NCBI RefSeq assembly: GCF_000152865.1
Contig: NZ_CH672390.1
Location: 930,001-994,000, forward strand
Source of the DNA: Erythrobacter sp. NAP1
GTDB taxonomy: Bacteria; Pseudomonadota; Alphaproteobacteria; Sphingomonadales; Sphingomonadaceae
DNA length: 64,000 bases
Direction: 5' to 3'
Shown here: piece after piece, positions 18,614 to 26,209 of the stretch
Layout: the number at the start of each line of letters is the position of its first letter
Numbering within the stretch: the first letter of the stretch is position 1
Notes under the pieces: generated by a model
Told to the model about the DNA's origin: nothing
Seen by the model: the letters and a program-made list of their open reading frames with translations, nothing else
The model's database searches: none
Program-made: the position numbers and the translations under genes

Positions 18614-19249
18614 ATGACTGATCCGACCACGCAGCTTTACCTCATTTCACCCTCGCAGGTTGATGGCGATTTCCCCGACAGGCTTGAGCGCGCTCTGGAT
18701 GCGGGCGAGGGGCTGGTGACCGCGTTCCAATTTCGGGTGAAAGGCGTTGATCAGCACGAAGCGGCTCGGCTCGCGGAACCCTTGATGGCGATCTGCGCGC
18801 GCCACGAAGTCGCTTTCATCGTCAACGATTCGGTCCCGCTGGCAAAACGACTGAAGGCCGATGGCGTTCATCTGGGACAGGACGACGGCGACCCGAAAGA
18901 GGCGCGCGAAGTGCTGGGCCGCGATGCACAGATCGGGGTGACATGCCACGCGTCGAAGCATCTCGCTATGGAAGCCGGCGAGGCGGGGGCAGACTATGTC
19001 GCATTTGGCGCGTTCTTCGAGAGCATGACCAAGGACAAGGGCGACGCCGAGCGCCCTACGCCCGACACCATCGAATGGTGGGTCAAGCTGTTCGAAATTC
19101 CGGTCGTCGCCATTGGCGGCATCACGCCTGAAAATTGCGCGCCGCTGGTCAGAGCAGGCGCGGATTTTCTCGCCGTTTCTGGCGGGGTTTGGAACGGCGA
19201 CGAGGCCGCAGCCGTCAAAGCCTTCGCCGAGGCGATCGAAAAAGCTTAG
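18614..19249 (+). CDS. thiE: Thiamine phosphate synthase
   Basis: Joins HMP-PP and thiazole phosphate. 211 aa TIM barrel. Recognisable: VNDSVPLAKRLKADGVHLGQDDGD (pyrophosphate/Mg site), GVTCHASKHLAMEAGEAGADYVAFGAFF, and VVAIGGITPENC near the end. No TPP riboswitch is visible upstream (18483-18613), so feedback by thiamine at this gene is not supported. Its stop overlaps that of the opposite-strand gene by three bases. Confidence 0.9.
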   Translation: MTDPTTQLYLISPSQVDGDFPDRLERALDAGEGLVTAFQFRVKGVDQHEAARLAEPLMAICARHEVAFIVNDSVPLAKRLKADGVHLGQDDGDPKEAREVLGRDAQIGVTCHASKHLAMEAGEAGADYVAFGAFFESMTKDKGDAERPTPDTIEWWVKLFEIPVVAIGGITPENCAPLVRAGADFLAVSGGVWNGDEAAAVKAFAEAIEKA

Positions 19250-19662
19250 CGCCGATCCTGAAGCCGTGTGCACAGGAGCTTGCTGCGCTCTCCTGCATCA
19301 GTGAGCTTGCGCAGCTGATTGTCACCGACCCTCAGGAAACGCTCGCCCTTCTTCGGGCCGCGCGTGAAGGTCAGATTGGTTCCGCGCATGATATAGGTGC
19401 CGTCGCCATCGGAGCTGAAATAGCGAGAAGCGGTCGAGATGCGGAAGTTTTCGTCCGAGACCTCGACAAACGCCTGGCCGCCTGCATCGCCAGGCATCGC
19501 ACACTGGTAATCGCCAAGCGGCATGGTGCGCAGCATTCCGCCCGAAGGCAGCGGCGCGGCCTCGGTCGCCGGCGGCGCGTTGTCCTGACGGCCGGTCGCA
19601 GGCACAGACGCGGCGACGATCACCGCCGTCGCAGTCAGGATGAGAACGTGAGAGGTTTTCAT
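19246..19662 (-). CDS. Secreted hypothetical protein
   Basis: 138 aa. Signal peptide MKTSHVLILTATAVIVAASV, then a Pro/Ala-rich linker. The mature domain has PLGDYQCAMPGDAGGQAFVEV and a C-terminal Cys in LLCTRL, a possible disulfide. I chose ATG 19662 over a TTG-type start 27 bases upstream. The region upstream is shared with efp. No known family. Confidence 0.6.
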   Translation of the reverse strand: MKTSHVLILTATAVIVAASVPATGRQDNAPPATEAAPLPSGGMLRTMPLGDYQCAMPGDAGGQAFVEVSDENFRISTASRYFSSDGDGTYIMRGTNLTFTRGPKKGERFLRVGDNQLRKLTDAGERSKLLCTRLQDRR

Positions 19663-19867
19663 GGTTTCGAGGGATCCCTTTAAGCGCAAGCTTTACCATC
19701 GGGACGCGCGCTTTACCACGCGATTAACCATAGCAATCCTCGCATAGGCCGCCATCAGCAGTGGCGCGCTTGCCGAGTCTGGCGCAAGCGGCTATTGGCG
19801 CGCTTTGATTTCCGGCAGCGCCTGCCCATATGCGCTCGCGCCTCCCACCTACAAAAGAGTTATTCCC

Positions 19868-20431
19868 ATGAAGATCAGCGGCGTCGACATTCGCCCCGGC
19901 AACATCCTCGAATATGAAGGCGGCATCTGGAAGGTCGCGAAGATCCAGCACACCCAGCCCGGCAAGGGCGGCGCCTACATGCAGGTCGAAATGAAGAACC
20001 TGCAGGATGGCCGCAAGACCAACGTGCGCTTCCGCAGCGCCGACACAGTCGAAAAGGTGCGGCTCGACACGGCTGAATACCAGTTCCTCTACGAAGACGG
20101 CGACATGTTGGTCTTCATGGACACCAACACCTACGAGCAGATCAACCTGCCGAACGACCTTCTCGGCGATGCGCGCCCATTCCTTCAGGATGGGATGCAG
20201 GTGCAGCTTGAGCTTTGGGAAGAAAAGCCGATCAGCGTGCAACTACCGCAGCAGATCGAAGCGGAAATCGTCGAAGCCGACGCAGTGGTGAAGGGCCAGA
20301 CGGCATCTTCCAGCTACAAGCCTGCCGTGCTCGACAATGGCGTTCGCATCATGGTCCCGCCGCATATCGAAAGCGGCACTCGCATCGTCGTCGACGTTTA
20401 CGAGCAGACCTATGTCGGGAAGGCCGGCTAA
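19868..20431 (+). CDS. efp: Translation elongation factor P
   Basis: Rescues ribosomes stalled at polyproline. 187 aa, three beta-barrel domains. The modification-site loop reads [12 protein letters not shown], with the conserved Lys34-equivalent. I chose ATG 19868 ([11 protein letters not shown]), which aligns with the family, over an upstream in-frame start at 19805. No EpmA/EpmB homologue lies in the window. suhB-like follows six bases after. Confidence 0.94.
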   Translation: MKISGVDIRPGNILEYEGGIWKVAKIQHTQPGKGGAYMQVEMKNLQDGRKTNVRFRSADTVEKVRLDTAEYQFLYEDGDMLVFMDTNTYEQINLPNDLLGDARPFLQDGMQVQLELWEEKPISVQLPQQIEAEIVEADAVVKGQTASSSYKPAVLDNGVRIMVPPHIESGTRIVVDVYEQTYVGKAG

Positions 20432-20437
20432 CTTCTC

Positions 20438-21256
20438 ATGAGCATGTTTTCAGGTCTTATCCGCGTCATGGAACGCGCCGCGCGCAAGGCGGGCGGGCGT
20501 CTGCGCCGCGATTTCGGCGAAGTCGAACACCTGCAGGTCAGCCGCAAGGGCCCTGCCGACTTCGTATCCAAAGCCGACATGCGCGCCGAGCGCACGCTAT
20601 ATGACGAGCTGCTCAATGCACGCCCGGGTTGGGGCTTCGTTCTGGAAGAGGCAGGCATCATCGAAGGCGATGAAGGCAAGCCGCGCTGGATCATCGATCC
20701 CTTGGACGGCACGTCGAACTTCCTCCACGGCGTCCCGCATTTTGCAATCAGCATCGCGGTGCAGGAACCAAGGCTGGACGGCAAAGGCTGGGGAGAAGTG
20801 ACCGCTGGCGTTGTCTATGACGTCATTCAGGACGCGACCTACTGGGCGGAGAAGACGCGCGGTGCATGGCTTCAGGATGCGCGTCTGCGCGTTTCCTCGC
20901 GCCGCAGTCTTTCGGACGCTCTGGTCGCGACCGGCATCCCGTTCCAGGGGCATGGCGACTTTGCCGAATGGAGCCGCATCTTCGGCGCGATCGGTCCCGA
21001 AGTTGCCGGTATCCGCCGCTTTGGCGCAGCCTCGCTCGATCTGGCATTCCTTGCGCAAGGTCGCTTTGACGGGTTCTGGGAAAGCGGGCTCAACGACTGG
21101 GACACCGCTGCCGGATGCCTTCTGGTGCGTGAAGCAGGCGGCTTCGTCAGCGACTTCCGCGGGCGTTCCGAAGCGATCCATTCGAAGCAGATCCTCGCTG
21201 CGAACGACACGCTTCACTCCAAGCTGCACAAGATCCTCGCGGGAAGCTTGCGATAA
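20438..21256 (+). CDS. suhB: Inositol monophosphatase family protein (SuhB-like)
   Basis: 272 aa Mg-dependent phosphatase. Metal-site motifs: EEAGIIEG, then DPLDGTSNFLHGVPHFAISIAV (Asp...Asp-Gly), and NDWDTAAGCLLVREAGG near the C-terminus. It could act on inositol phosphate or as a SuhB-type transcription/ribosome factor; the sequence does not decide. Six-base spacing suggests co-transcription with efp. Confidence 0.88.
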   Translation: MSMFSGLIRVMERAARKAGGRLRRDFGEVEHLQVSRKGPADFVSKADMRAERTLYDELLNARPGWGFVLEEAGIIEGDEGKPRWIIDPLDGTSNFLHGVPHFAISIAVQEPRLDGKGWGEVTAGVVYDVIQDATYWAEKTRGAWLQDARLRVSSRRSLSDALVATGIPFQGHGDFAEWSRIFGAIGPEVAGIRRFGAASLDLAFLAQGRFDGFWESGLNDWDTAAGCLLVREAGGFVSDFRGRSEAIHSKQILAANDTLHSKLHKILAGSLR

Positions 21257-21300
21257 AGGCGCTGCGCGGCTAACAGCCCGCATTCCGCGAACGCGCGGGT

Positions 21301-21385
21301 GCCCCTGTGGTGGAATTGGTAGACGCGAGCGACTCAAAATCGCTTTCCTTCGGGAGTGCCCGTTCGAGTCGGGCCAGGGGCACCA
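21301..21385 (+). tRNA. tRNA-Leu (anticodon CAA)
   Basis: 85 nt with a long variable arm. Acceptor GCCCCTG pairs with CAGGGGC, the anticodon stem is AGCGA/TCGCT around CTCAAAA (anticodon CAA, reads TTG), the T loop is TTCGAGT, discriminator A with encoded CCA. Length and long arm fit Leu. Confidence 0.95.
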
Positions 21386-21391
21386 TTTTTC

Positions 21392-21455
21392 GTTGCGCTA
21401 CCGCTTCGCTGCTTGAGCGGGTAGCTTGTTGCGCTACCGCCTTGCTGCTTGAGCG
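21392..21455 (+). repeat. Two imperfect direct repeats after tRNA-Leu
   Basis: Two 28-nt copies at 21392-21419 and 21428-21455, 36 bp apart, differing at two positions (26/28). Both begin GTTGCGCTACCGC and end CTGCTTGAGCG. They fill the space between tRNA-Leu and the next gene. No gene or promoter is obvious in them. They could be a tRNA-linked repeat or slipped duplication. Confidence 0.6.
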
Positions 21456-21482
21456 CGGGATTGGTCTTGGGAGTTGACCCGC

Positions 21483-22316
21483 ATGGAAACCCCATTCGAA
21501 ACAGGACCGGCGCGCTATCAGCCTCCTGCCAATTATCCCTATGCGCGCGATCCCAAGCTACGCTTTGACCAGCGACGGCTTGCACGTGTTGTCGGCTTCA
21601 TTGCCTTTGCCATGCCGGTCGTGCTGGGTTTCGGCGGATATGCGCTTGGGCGGTTCAGAGTGGCGCTGTCCGAATATTACTACGAGGTGATCCTGCTGGG
21701 CGACTTCTTCGTTGGCTGTCTCGTTGCAATCGGCGCTTTGCTGATGGCCTATCGCGGGTGGACGCCCAAAGTCGCGCAATTGGCAACGCTGGCGGGAATT
21801 GCGGCTTTGCTGGTCGCCTTTGTTCCGATGAATGGCTGGATCATGGGCTGCGAAGAATTGGCCGACGATGGCACCTGCGCGGTGCAGGCGGTGCGGTATC
21901 CCGTTATCGGATATTGGGTTCATGCCGGCGCTGCCGGCCTGCTATTCGCGATCCTCTCCTTCTTCTGCCTGTTTGTCTTCACCAAGATCCCGGTCGACGA
22001 TGCGAGCGGCCAGAAAATCATGAGCCCGGCAAAGATGCGCAGAAATGCGATCTACGTCACGTCGGGCATCCTCATCGCTCTGGGCGCGATCAGCATTGCC
22101 GTTGCAGGCTTGCTTGGCGTGCCGTGGTGGTTCGACAACAATATGACATTTTGGGCGGAGGCGATGATCCTTGGAGCCTTCGGCGCGTCCTGGTTGGTTC
22201 AGGGCCGCGCGCTCGCACCGTTCAACGATCCGCGTGATCGCGAGGATGCCAAACTCGCCAAACAGGTCAATGGTCAGCAACTTAGCCTGTTCGGTTTCGG
22301 GCTGTCCGACAAATGA
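21483..22316 (+). CDS. Hypothetical multi-spanning membrane protein
   Basis: 277 aa with about seven hydrophobic segments; the N-terminal ~30 residues are soluble and Pro-rich. A loop contains MGCEELADDGTC, whose two Cys may pair outside the membrane. I chose ATG 21483, since GGGAG is placed nine bases upstream, over a TTG in frame at 21474. Family unknown. It is followed by the SLC13-type permease 71 bases on. Confidence 0.62.
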   Translation: METPFETGPARYQPPANYPYARDPKLRFDQRRLARVVGFIAFAMPVVLGFGGYALGRFRVALSEYYYEVILLGDFFVGCLVAIGALLMAYRGWTPKVAQLATLAGIAALLVAFVPMNGWIMGCEELADDGTCAVQAVRYPVIGYWVHAGAAGLLFAILSFFCLFVFTKIPVDDASGQKIMSPAKMRRNAIYVTSGILIALGAISIAVAGLLGVPWWFDNNMTFWAEAMILGAFGASWLVQGRALAPFNDPRDREDAKLAKQVNGQQLSLFGFGLSDK

Positions 22317-22387
22317 TAGCAGGTCCGCCAGTCATCAAAACACTTGCAAACTTGCGCGCTTATTGAGAAGTCAGCGGCAACGACGCC

Positions 22388-24187
22388 ATGCTGGAAGCAC
22401 CATCCTATCACGCCATGGCGGCAATGGCCGTCACCATCCTGATGTTTATCGGCTTCGTACGCGGTCGCATGAGCATCGAGATCGTCTCATTGCTCACCAT
22501 CGCGGTCATCGCGGTTGGCCTCTATTTCTTCCCCATTGGTGATGCGCGCCCGATTGATGGCCTCGCGCTCGCATTCGGAGGCTTCGGGCATTACGCGCTG
22601 ATCACCATCTGCGCGCTCATGATCATGGGCAGGGGGCTGGTCGTAACCGGCGCTCTCGAACCCGCCGCGCGCGTTTTGGAGCGGGTGTTCAAGTTCAATC
22701 TGCAACTCGGCCTCTTGGTCTCGCTCATCATTGCGCTGGTCCTGTCGATGTTCGTCAACAACACGCCGGTTCTGGTGTTGATGATCCCGATCTTTGCAGC
22801 TTTGGCCAGCAGGGGCGCTTTGCCGACTTCGAAGACGCTCATGCCCTTGAACGCAGCCTCGCTTATCGGCGGGCTCGCGACGACTATCGGCACCTCGACC
22901 AATATCCTCGTCGTCTCGATCGCGATGGACCTTGGCATGCGCGAGATCGGGGTGTTCGACTTTACCCCGATCGTGCTCGTCGCCTGCCTCGTGGCTCTGC
23001 CTTACATGTGGCTGGTCATGCCGCGCCTGCTCAAGGATAACACCGCACAGGCGCAGGCCGGTGCCCGCATGTTCCACACCCGCCTTCGAGTCGGCAGTCA
23101 GTCGATGCTCGCGGGCGTCGAGCTTTCCGAGGTGCGCGACAAGCTGCCTGCAGGGATCACCTTCCACAATCCGCCGGTCGGCCCGATGCAGCCGCAGCAG
23201 CGCATCCACATTTCCGGCACCCACGAAGCTCTCGAAGACGCCACGCGCGAACTGAAAGGCGAACTGGCGCCGAGCTGGGTGCTCGACCGGATCAAGCGCA
23301 CATCGTCTGCCAAGGGCGAGGACGTGATGGTCGTCGAGATGACTGTCACCGCGGATTCGCGCCTCATCAGCCGCACGCTGCCTTCATCGGGCATCGCCGA
23401 CCTCTATTCGGTCGCGGTCCTCGGCATCCACCGTCCTGAGCGGCTGCTTGGCGAGAAAGAGCAATATTCCGACGGCGGCGACCTTCGCATCGTCGAAGGC
23501 GACGTCCTGCTGGTGATGGGGATTGAGGAAGACCTGCAATCCTTTGCCCGCGCGGACAGCCTCCTGATGCTCGAAGGCGCACGTGAACTGCCGCGCCGGT
23601 CAAAGGCGTTGCTCTCGGCCGCGATCATGGGCTTCTCGGTCACCACTGCCGCCGTCGGGATCTTCCCGATTGCGATCTCTGCGCTGGCTGGCGCGATCCT
23701 GATGTTCGTGACCGGCTGCGTGAAGTTTGACCGGGTGGGAAGGGCGCTGTCCGGCCAAGTGATCGTGCTGGTCGCGGCGAGTATCACTATCGGGCGCTTT
23801 ATCGACGAAAGCGGCGCTGCGGCGTGGTTGGGAGAGGCCTTGTCGCTCGGCCTTGCATATCTGCCGCCCGCGCTCGTTCTCGCAGCGATCATGGCCTTCG
23901 TGACGGTGCTAACCAACTTTGCTTCGAATGCGACCGCAGCGACCGTGGGCACTCCCATCGCATTCAGCATCGCTGCGCAGCTCGGCCTGCCGCCTGAGCC
24001 GCTGGTGCTTGCCGTGCTGTTCGGATGCAACCTGTGTTACGCGACGCCGATCGCATACCAGACGAACATGCTGATCATGGCTGAGGGCAAGTACGAGTTC
24101 GGCGATTATATCCGTACCGGTGTGCCGCTGGTGATGATCATGGTGACGACTTTGTCGATCTTGCTGGTGCTCAGTTACGGATTGTAA
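22388..24187 (+). CDS. SLC13/DASS-type permease with RCK_C (TrkA-C) domains
   Basis: 599 aa, with N- and C-terminal transmembrane halves split by a soluble middle (~220-400) holding two TrkA-C-like domains (GVELSEVRDKLPAGITF; DGGDLRIVEGDVLLVMG). The membrane halves carry NNTPVLVLMIPIFAAL, GTSTNILVVSIA and NFASNATAATVGTPIAF, typical of the DASS anion transporters (dicarboxylate or sulfate). The substrate cannot be told. The RCK_C part may sense a ligand. Confidence 0.82.
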   Translation: MLEAPSYHAMAAMAVTILMFIGFVRGRMSIEIVSLLTIAVIAVGLYFFPIGDARPIDGLALAFGGFGHYALITICALMIMGRGLVVTGALEPAARVLERVFKFNLQLGLLVSLIIALVLSMFVNNTPVLVLMIPIFAALASRGALPTSKTLMPLNAASLIGGLATTIGTSTNILVVSIAMDLGMREIGVFDFTPIVLVACLVALPYMWLVMPRLLKDNTAQAQAGARMFHTRLRVGSQSMLAGVELSEVRDKLPAGITFHNPPVGPMQPQQRIHISGTHEALEDATRELKGELAPSWVLDRIKRTSSAKGEDVMVVEMTVTADSRLISRTLPSSGIADLYSVAVLGIHRPERLLGEKEQYSDGGDLRIVEGDVLLVMGIEEDLQSFARADSLLMLEGARELPRRSKALLSAAIMGFSVTTAAVGIFPIAISALAGAILMFVTGCVKFDRVGRALSGQVIVLVAASITIGRFIDESGAAAWLGEALSLGLAYLPPALVLAAIMAFVTVLTNFASNATAATVGTPIAFSIAAQLGLPPEPLVLAVLFGCNLCYATPIAYQTNMLIMAEGKYEFGDYIRTGVPLVMIMVTTLSILLVLSYGL

Positions 24188-24322
24188 GCGGCTGGGCCGC
24201 GTGGACCGCTTTCCTACCGGGAGGGAATGTGGCAGCGTCAAAGCATGCTGATCGCACGCGTTTCGAGGGGTGTTCCTAAGAGGATTTTCGGACCGAGAGG
24301 CGAGGGACAGTTTTTACCGCCA

Positions 24323-24359
24323 GGACCGTGTAACATGCGGTCCACTTCTCAACCAAGTG
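24323..24359 (+). promoter_or_regulatory. Shared 37-nt element upstream of M20 amidohydrolase (copy 1)
   Basis: Contains an inverted repeat GGACCG-N9-CGGTCC (24323-24343) and an overlapping CACTT-N7-AAGTG (24343-24359). The same 37 nt occur with two mismatches on the minus strand at 62495-62531, upstream of another amidohydrolase. It ends 52 bases before ATG 24412. The matching orientation and spacing indicate a regulatory site (operator or 5' leader structure). The regulator is unknown. Confidence 0.7.
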
Positions 24360-24411
24360 CCTCAAAAGGCTTGGCTTGTAGGAAATGGCTCAAACGAGGG
24401 GAAAGACCGAC

Positions 24412-25767
24412 ATGATGAAGCACCTGATGGCAGGCGCAGCAATGGCAATGGCGCTTTCAATGAGCGCCACTCCGGCACTTGCCGAGGCTCATGCAGAAGC
24501 AGGCGCAGATGAGCTTCGCGCAGCTGTGATGGAAGACATGCCGGGCCTGTTTGAGCTCTACAAGGACTTGCATGCTAATCCTGAGCTCAGCTTTCAGGAG
24601 TTCGAAACCGCAGCCAAGTTGGCAGAGCGGGCAAGGGCGCTCGGCTTTGAAGTGACTGAGGGTGTTGGCCAGACCGGCGTCGTTGCTGTGATGGAGAACG
24701 GCCCTGGCCCCGTGGTGATGCTGCGCGCCGACATGGACGGCCTTCCGGTTATCGAACAGACCGGCCTGCCATACGCCTCGAAACGCACGGCGGTTCCGGC
24801 AACGGGCGTTGAGACAGGCGTCATGCACGCCTGCGGTCACGATACGCACATGGCCGCGTGGGTCGGCGCGGCGCAGCTGCTGGCCGAGCGTAAGGATGAC
24901 TGGTCGGGCACGCTGGTCATGATCCTCCAGCCAGCCGAGGAAACGGGCGAGGGCGCTCTCGCCATGCTGCAAGACGGCCTCTACGAACGCTTCCCCAAAC
25001 CCGACTACGTGCTCGCCTTCCACGATGCCGCTCAGGCGCCTGCGGGCTTCATCGGCTATTCGAAGGGCTACGCGCTAGCCAATGTCGACAGCGTCGATGT
25101 CGTGATCCCCGGTATCGGAGGCCATGGTGCCTATCCACACACGACGGTCGACCCGGTGGTGATCGGCGCGAATGTGGTGACGCGCCTGCAAACGCTGGTC
25201 AGCCGCGAGATCAGCCCGCTCGACCCGGCGGTGGTGACAGTTGGCAGCTTCCGCGCTGGCTCCAAGCACAACATCATCAGCGACGAAGCGCGCCTGCAAA
25301 TCACCGTGCGCAGCTACACCGACGAAGTGCGCGCTGCATTGCTCGAAGGGATTGAGCGAATCGCTCGCGGCGAGGCGATGGCCGCGGGCATGCCCGAAGA
25401 CAAGCTGCCGAGCGTGACGGTGCAGGATCCGTATACGCCATCGACCTACAACACGCCCGAATTCACCGAGAACGTGATGGCGGGCCTGAAAGAGCGGTTT
25501 GGCGACCGCGTGCGCGAGACGCCGAGTGTCATGGGCGGGGAGGACTTCGGCCAGTTCTACCGCGCTGATCCCGAAACGGTGGAATCGCTGATCTTCTGGG
25601 TCGGCGGTGTGCCGATGGAGCAATACCTCGCCTCAGAACGCGGCGAGGTCGAGTTGCCGAGCCTTCACTCGCCCTTCTGGGCGCCTGACGCCGAAGTGGT
25701 AATCGCCACCGCGACGGAAGCGCTGACGGCAGCGACGCTGGACCTGATGCCGAGGAGCGGCGGCTAG
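24412..25767 (+). CDS. Secreted M20 family amidohydrolase
   Basis: 451 aa. Signal peptide MMKHLMAGAAMAMALSMSAT..ALAEA. The mature part is an M20D peptidase/aminoacylase (hippurate hydrolase, IAA-amino-acid hydrolase type): VVMLRADMDGLPV, THMAAWVGAAQLLAE after HACGHD, and PAEETGEGA are metal/catalytic segments. Acts in the periplasm, presumably on N-acyl amino acids or peptides. I chose ATG 24412 for AGGGGAAA upstream; an in-frame ATG 27 bases earlier would put charged residues ahead of the signal peptide. Confidence 0.85.
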   Translation: MMKHLMAGAAMAMALSMSATPALAEAHAEAGADELRAAVMEDMPGLFELYKDLHANPELSFQEFETAAKLAERARALGFEVTEGVGQTGVVAVMENGPGPVVMLRADMDGLPVIEQTGLPYASKRTAVPATGVETGVMHACGHDTHMAAWVGAAQLLAERKDDWSGTLVMILQPAEETGEGALAMLQDGLYERFPKPDYVLAFHDAAQAPAGFIGYSKGYALANVDSVDVVIPGIGGHGAYPHTTVDPVVIGANVVTRLQTLVSREISPLDPAVVTVGSFRAGSKHNIISDEARLQITVRSYTDEVRAALLEGIERIARGEAMAAGMPEDKLPSVTVQDPYTPSTYNTPEFTENVMAGLKERFGDRVRETPSVMGGEDFGQFYRADPETVESLIFWVGGVPMEQYLASERGEVELPSLHSPFWAPDAEVVIATATEALTAATLDLMPRSGG

Positions 25768-25786
25768 CACCCGCTCCCAAACCATT

Positions 25787-25824
25787 ACGGCCACCAAGCG
25801 GGACGAATCCCTCTCGGTGGCCGT
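25787..25824. terminator. Inverted repeat after the M20 gene (possible terminator)
   Basis: Perfect nine-pair arms ACGGCCACC (25787-25795) and GGTGGCCGT (25816-25824) around a 20-nt loop, 20 bases after the stop codon. There is no long T tract, so termination is only likely from position; it may also serve the opposite strand. Confidence 0.4.
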
Positions 25825-25902
25825 GTTCTCCTCCCCAGGAGAATTGGTGAAGGTGTTAGGTCGGCCCGGCGCGCTGTGGCGCAAGGGGCCAAAAGCGCTT
25901 TC

Positions 25903-26088
25903 CTACTCGGCGTTGGGTACGTAGGTCCCAAGACGGTGGTGCAGCGCGTTGATCTTGGCGAGCTCGTCACGGTCCTCGGTGCCGCGAGCGTGGCTTTCAA
26001 GCGCGCGACGAAGAAGCTTCATGTCGGCGGTCGAAAGCAGCGCACGAGCGCGTGAGGGTTCTTTGCTCGGGGTATCGGTATCGCTCAT
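25903..26088 (-). CDS. Small hypothetical protein
   Basis: 61 aa, soluble and charged: an N-terminal Ser/Pro-rich stretch, then a helix (STADMKLLRRALESHARG) and a second helix ending HHRLGTYVPNAE. GAGAGAG precedes ATG 26088. It lies just after isocitrate lyase on the same strand (122 bp gap). Function unknown. Confidence 0.55.
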   Translation of the reverse strand: MSDTDTPSKEPSRARALLSTADMKLLRRALESHARGTEDRDELAKINALHHRLGTYVPNAE

Positions 26089-26157
26089 CTAGTCTCTCTC
26101 GCTTGCCCGGTTTGATCCGGGTGATGGTGATACAGCTAATGAAGGTTGTGTTCGGTT

Positions 26158-26189
26158 CCCGCAAGGCCAGTGTTTGCCGACCTCGCGGG
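26158..26189 (-). terminator. Hairpin after isocitrate lyase
   Basis: Imperfect GC-rich hairpin with arms CCCGCGAGG and CCTTGCGGG (one mismatch region) on the minus strand, starting 21 bases beyond the aceA stop. No T tract follows, so it may stabilise or end the aceA message. Confidence 0.35.
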
Positions 26190-26209
26190 ATCCCTCTCTT
26201 CGCCGCTGC

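Noticed and set aside
19711-19728. Possible CtrA site (TTAA-N7-TTAA) between the secreted protein gene and efp
   Set aside because: One half reads TTAC, so it fits only with a mismatch; such matches are expected by chance.
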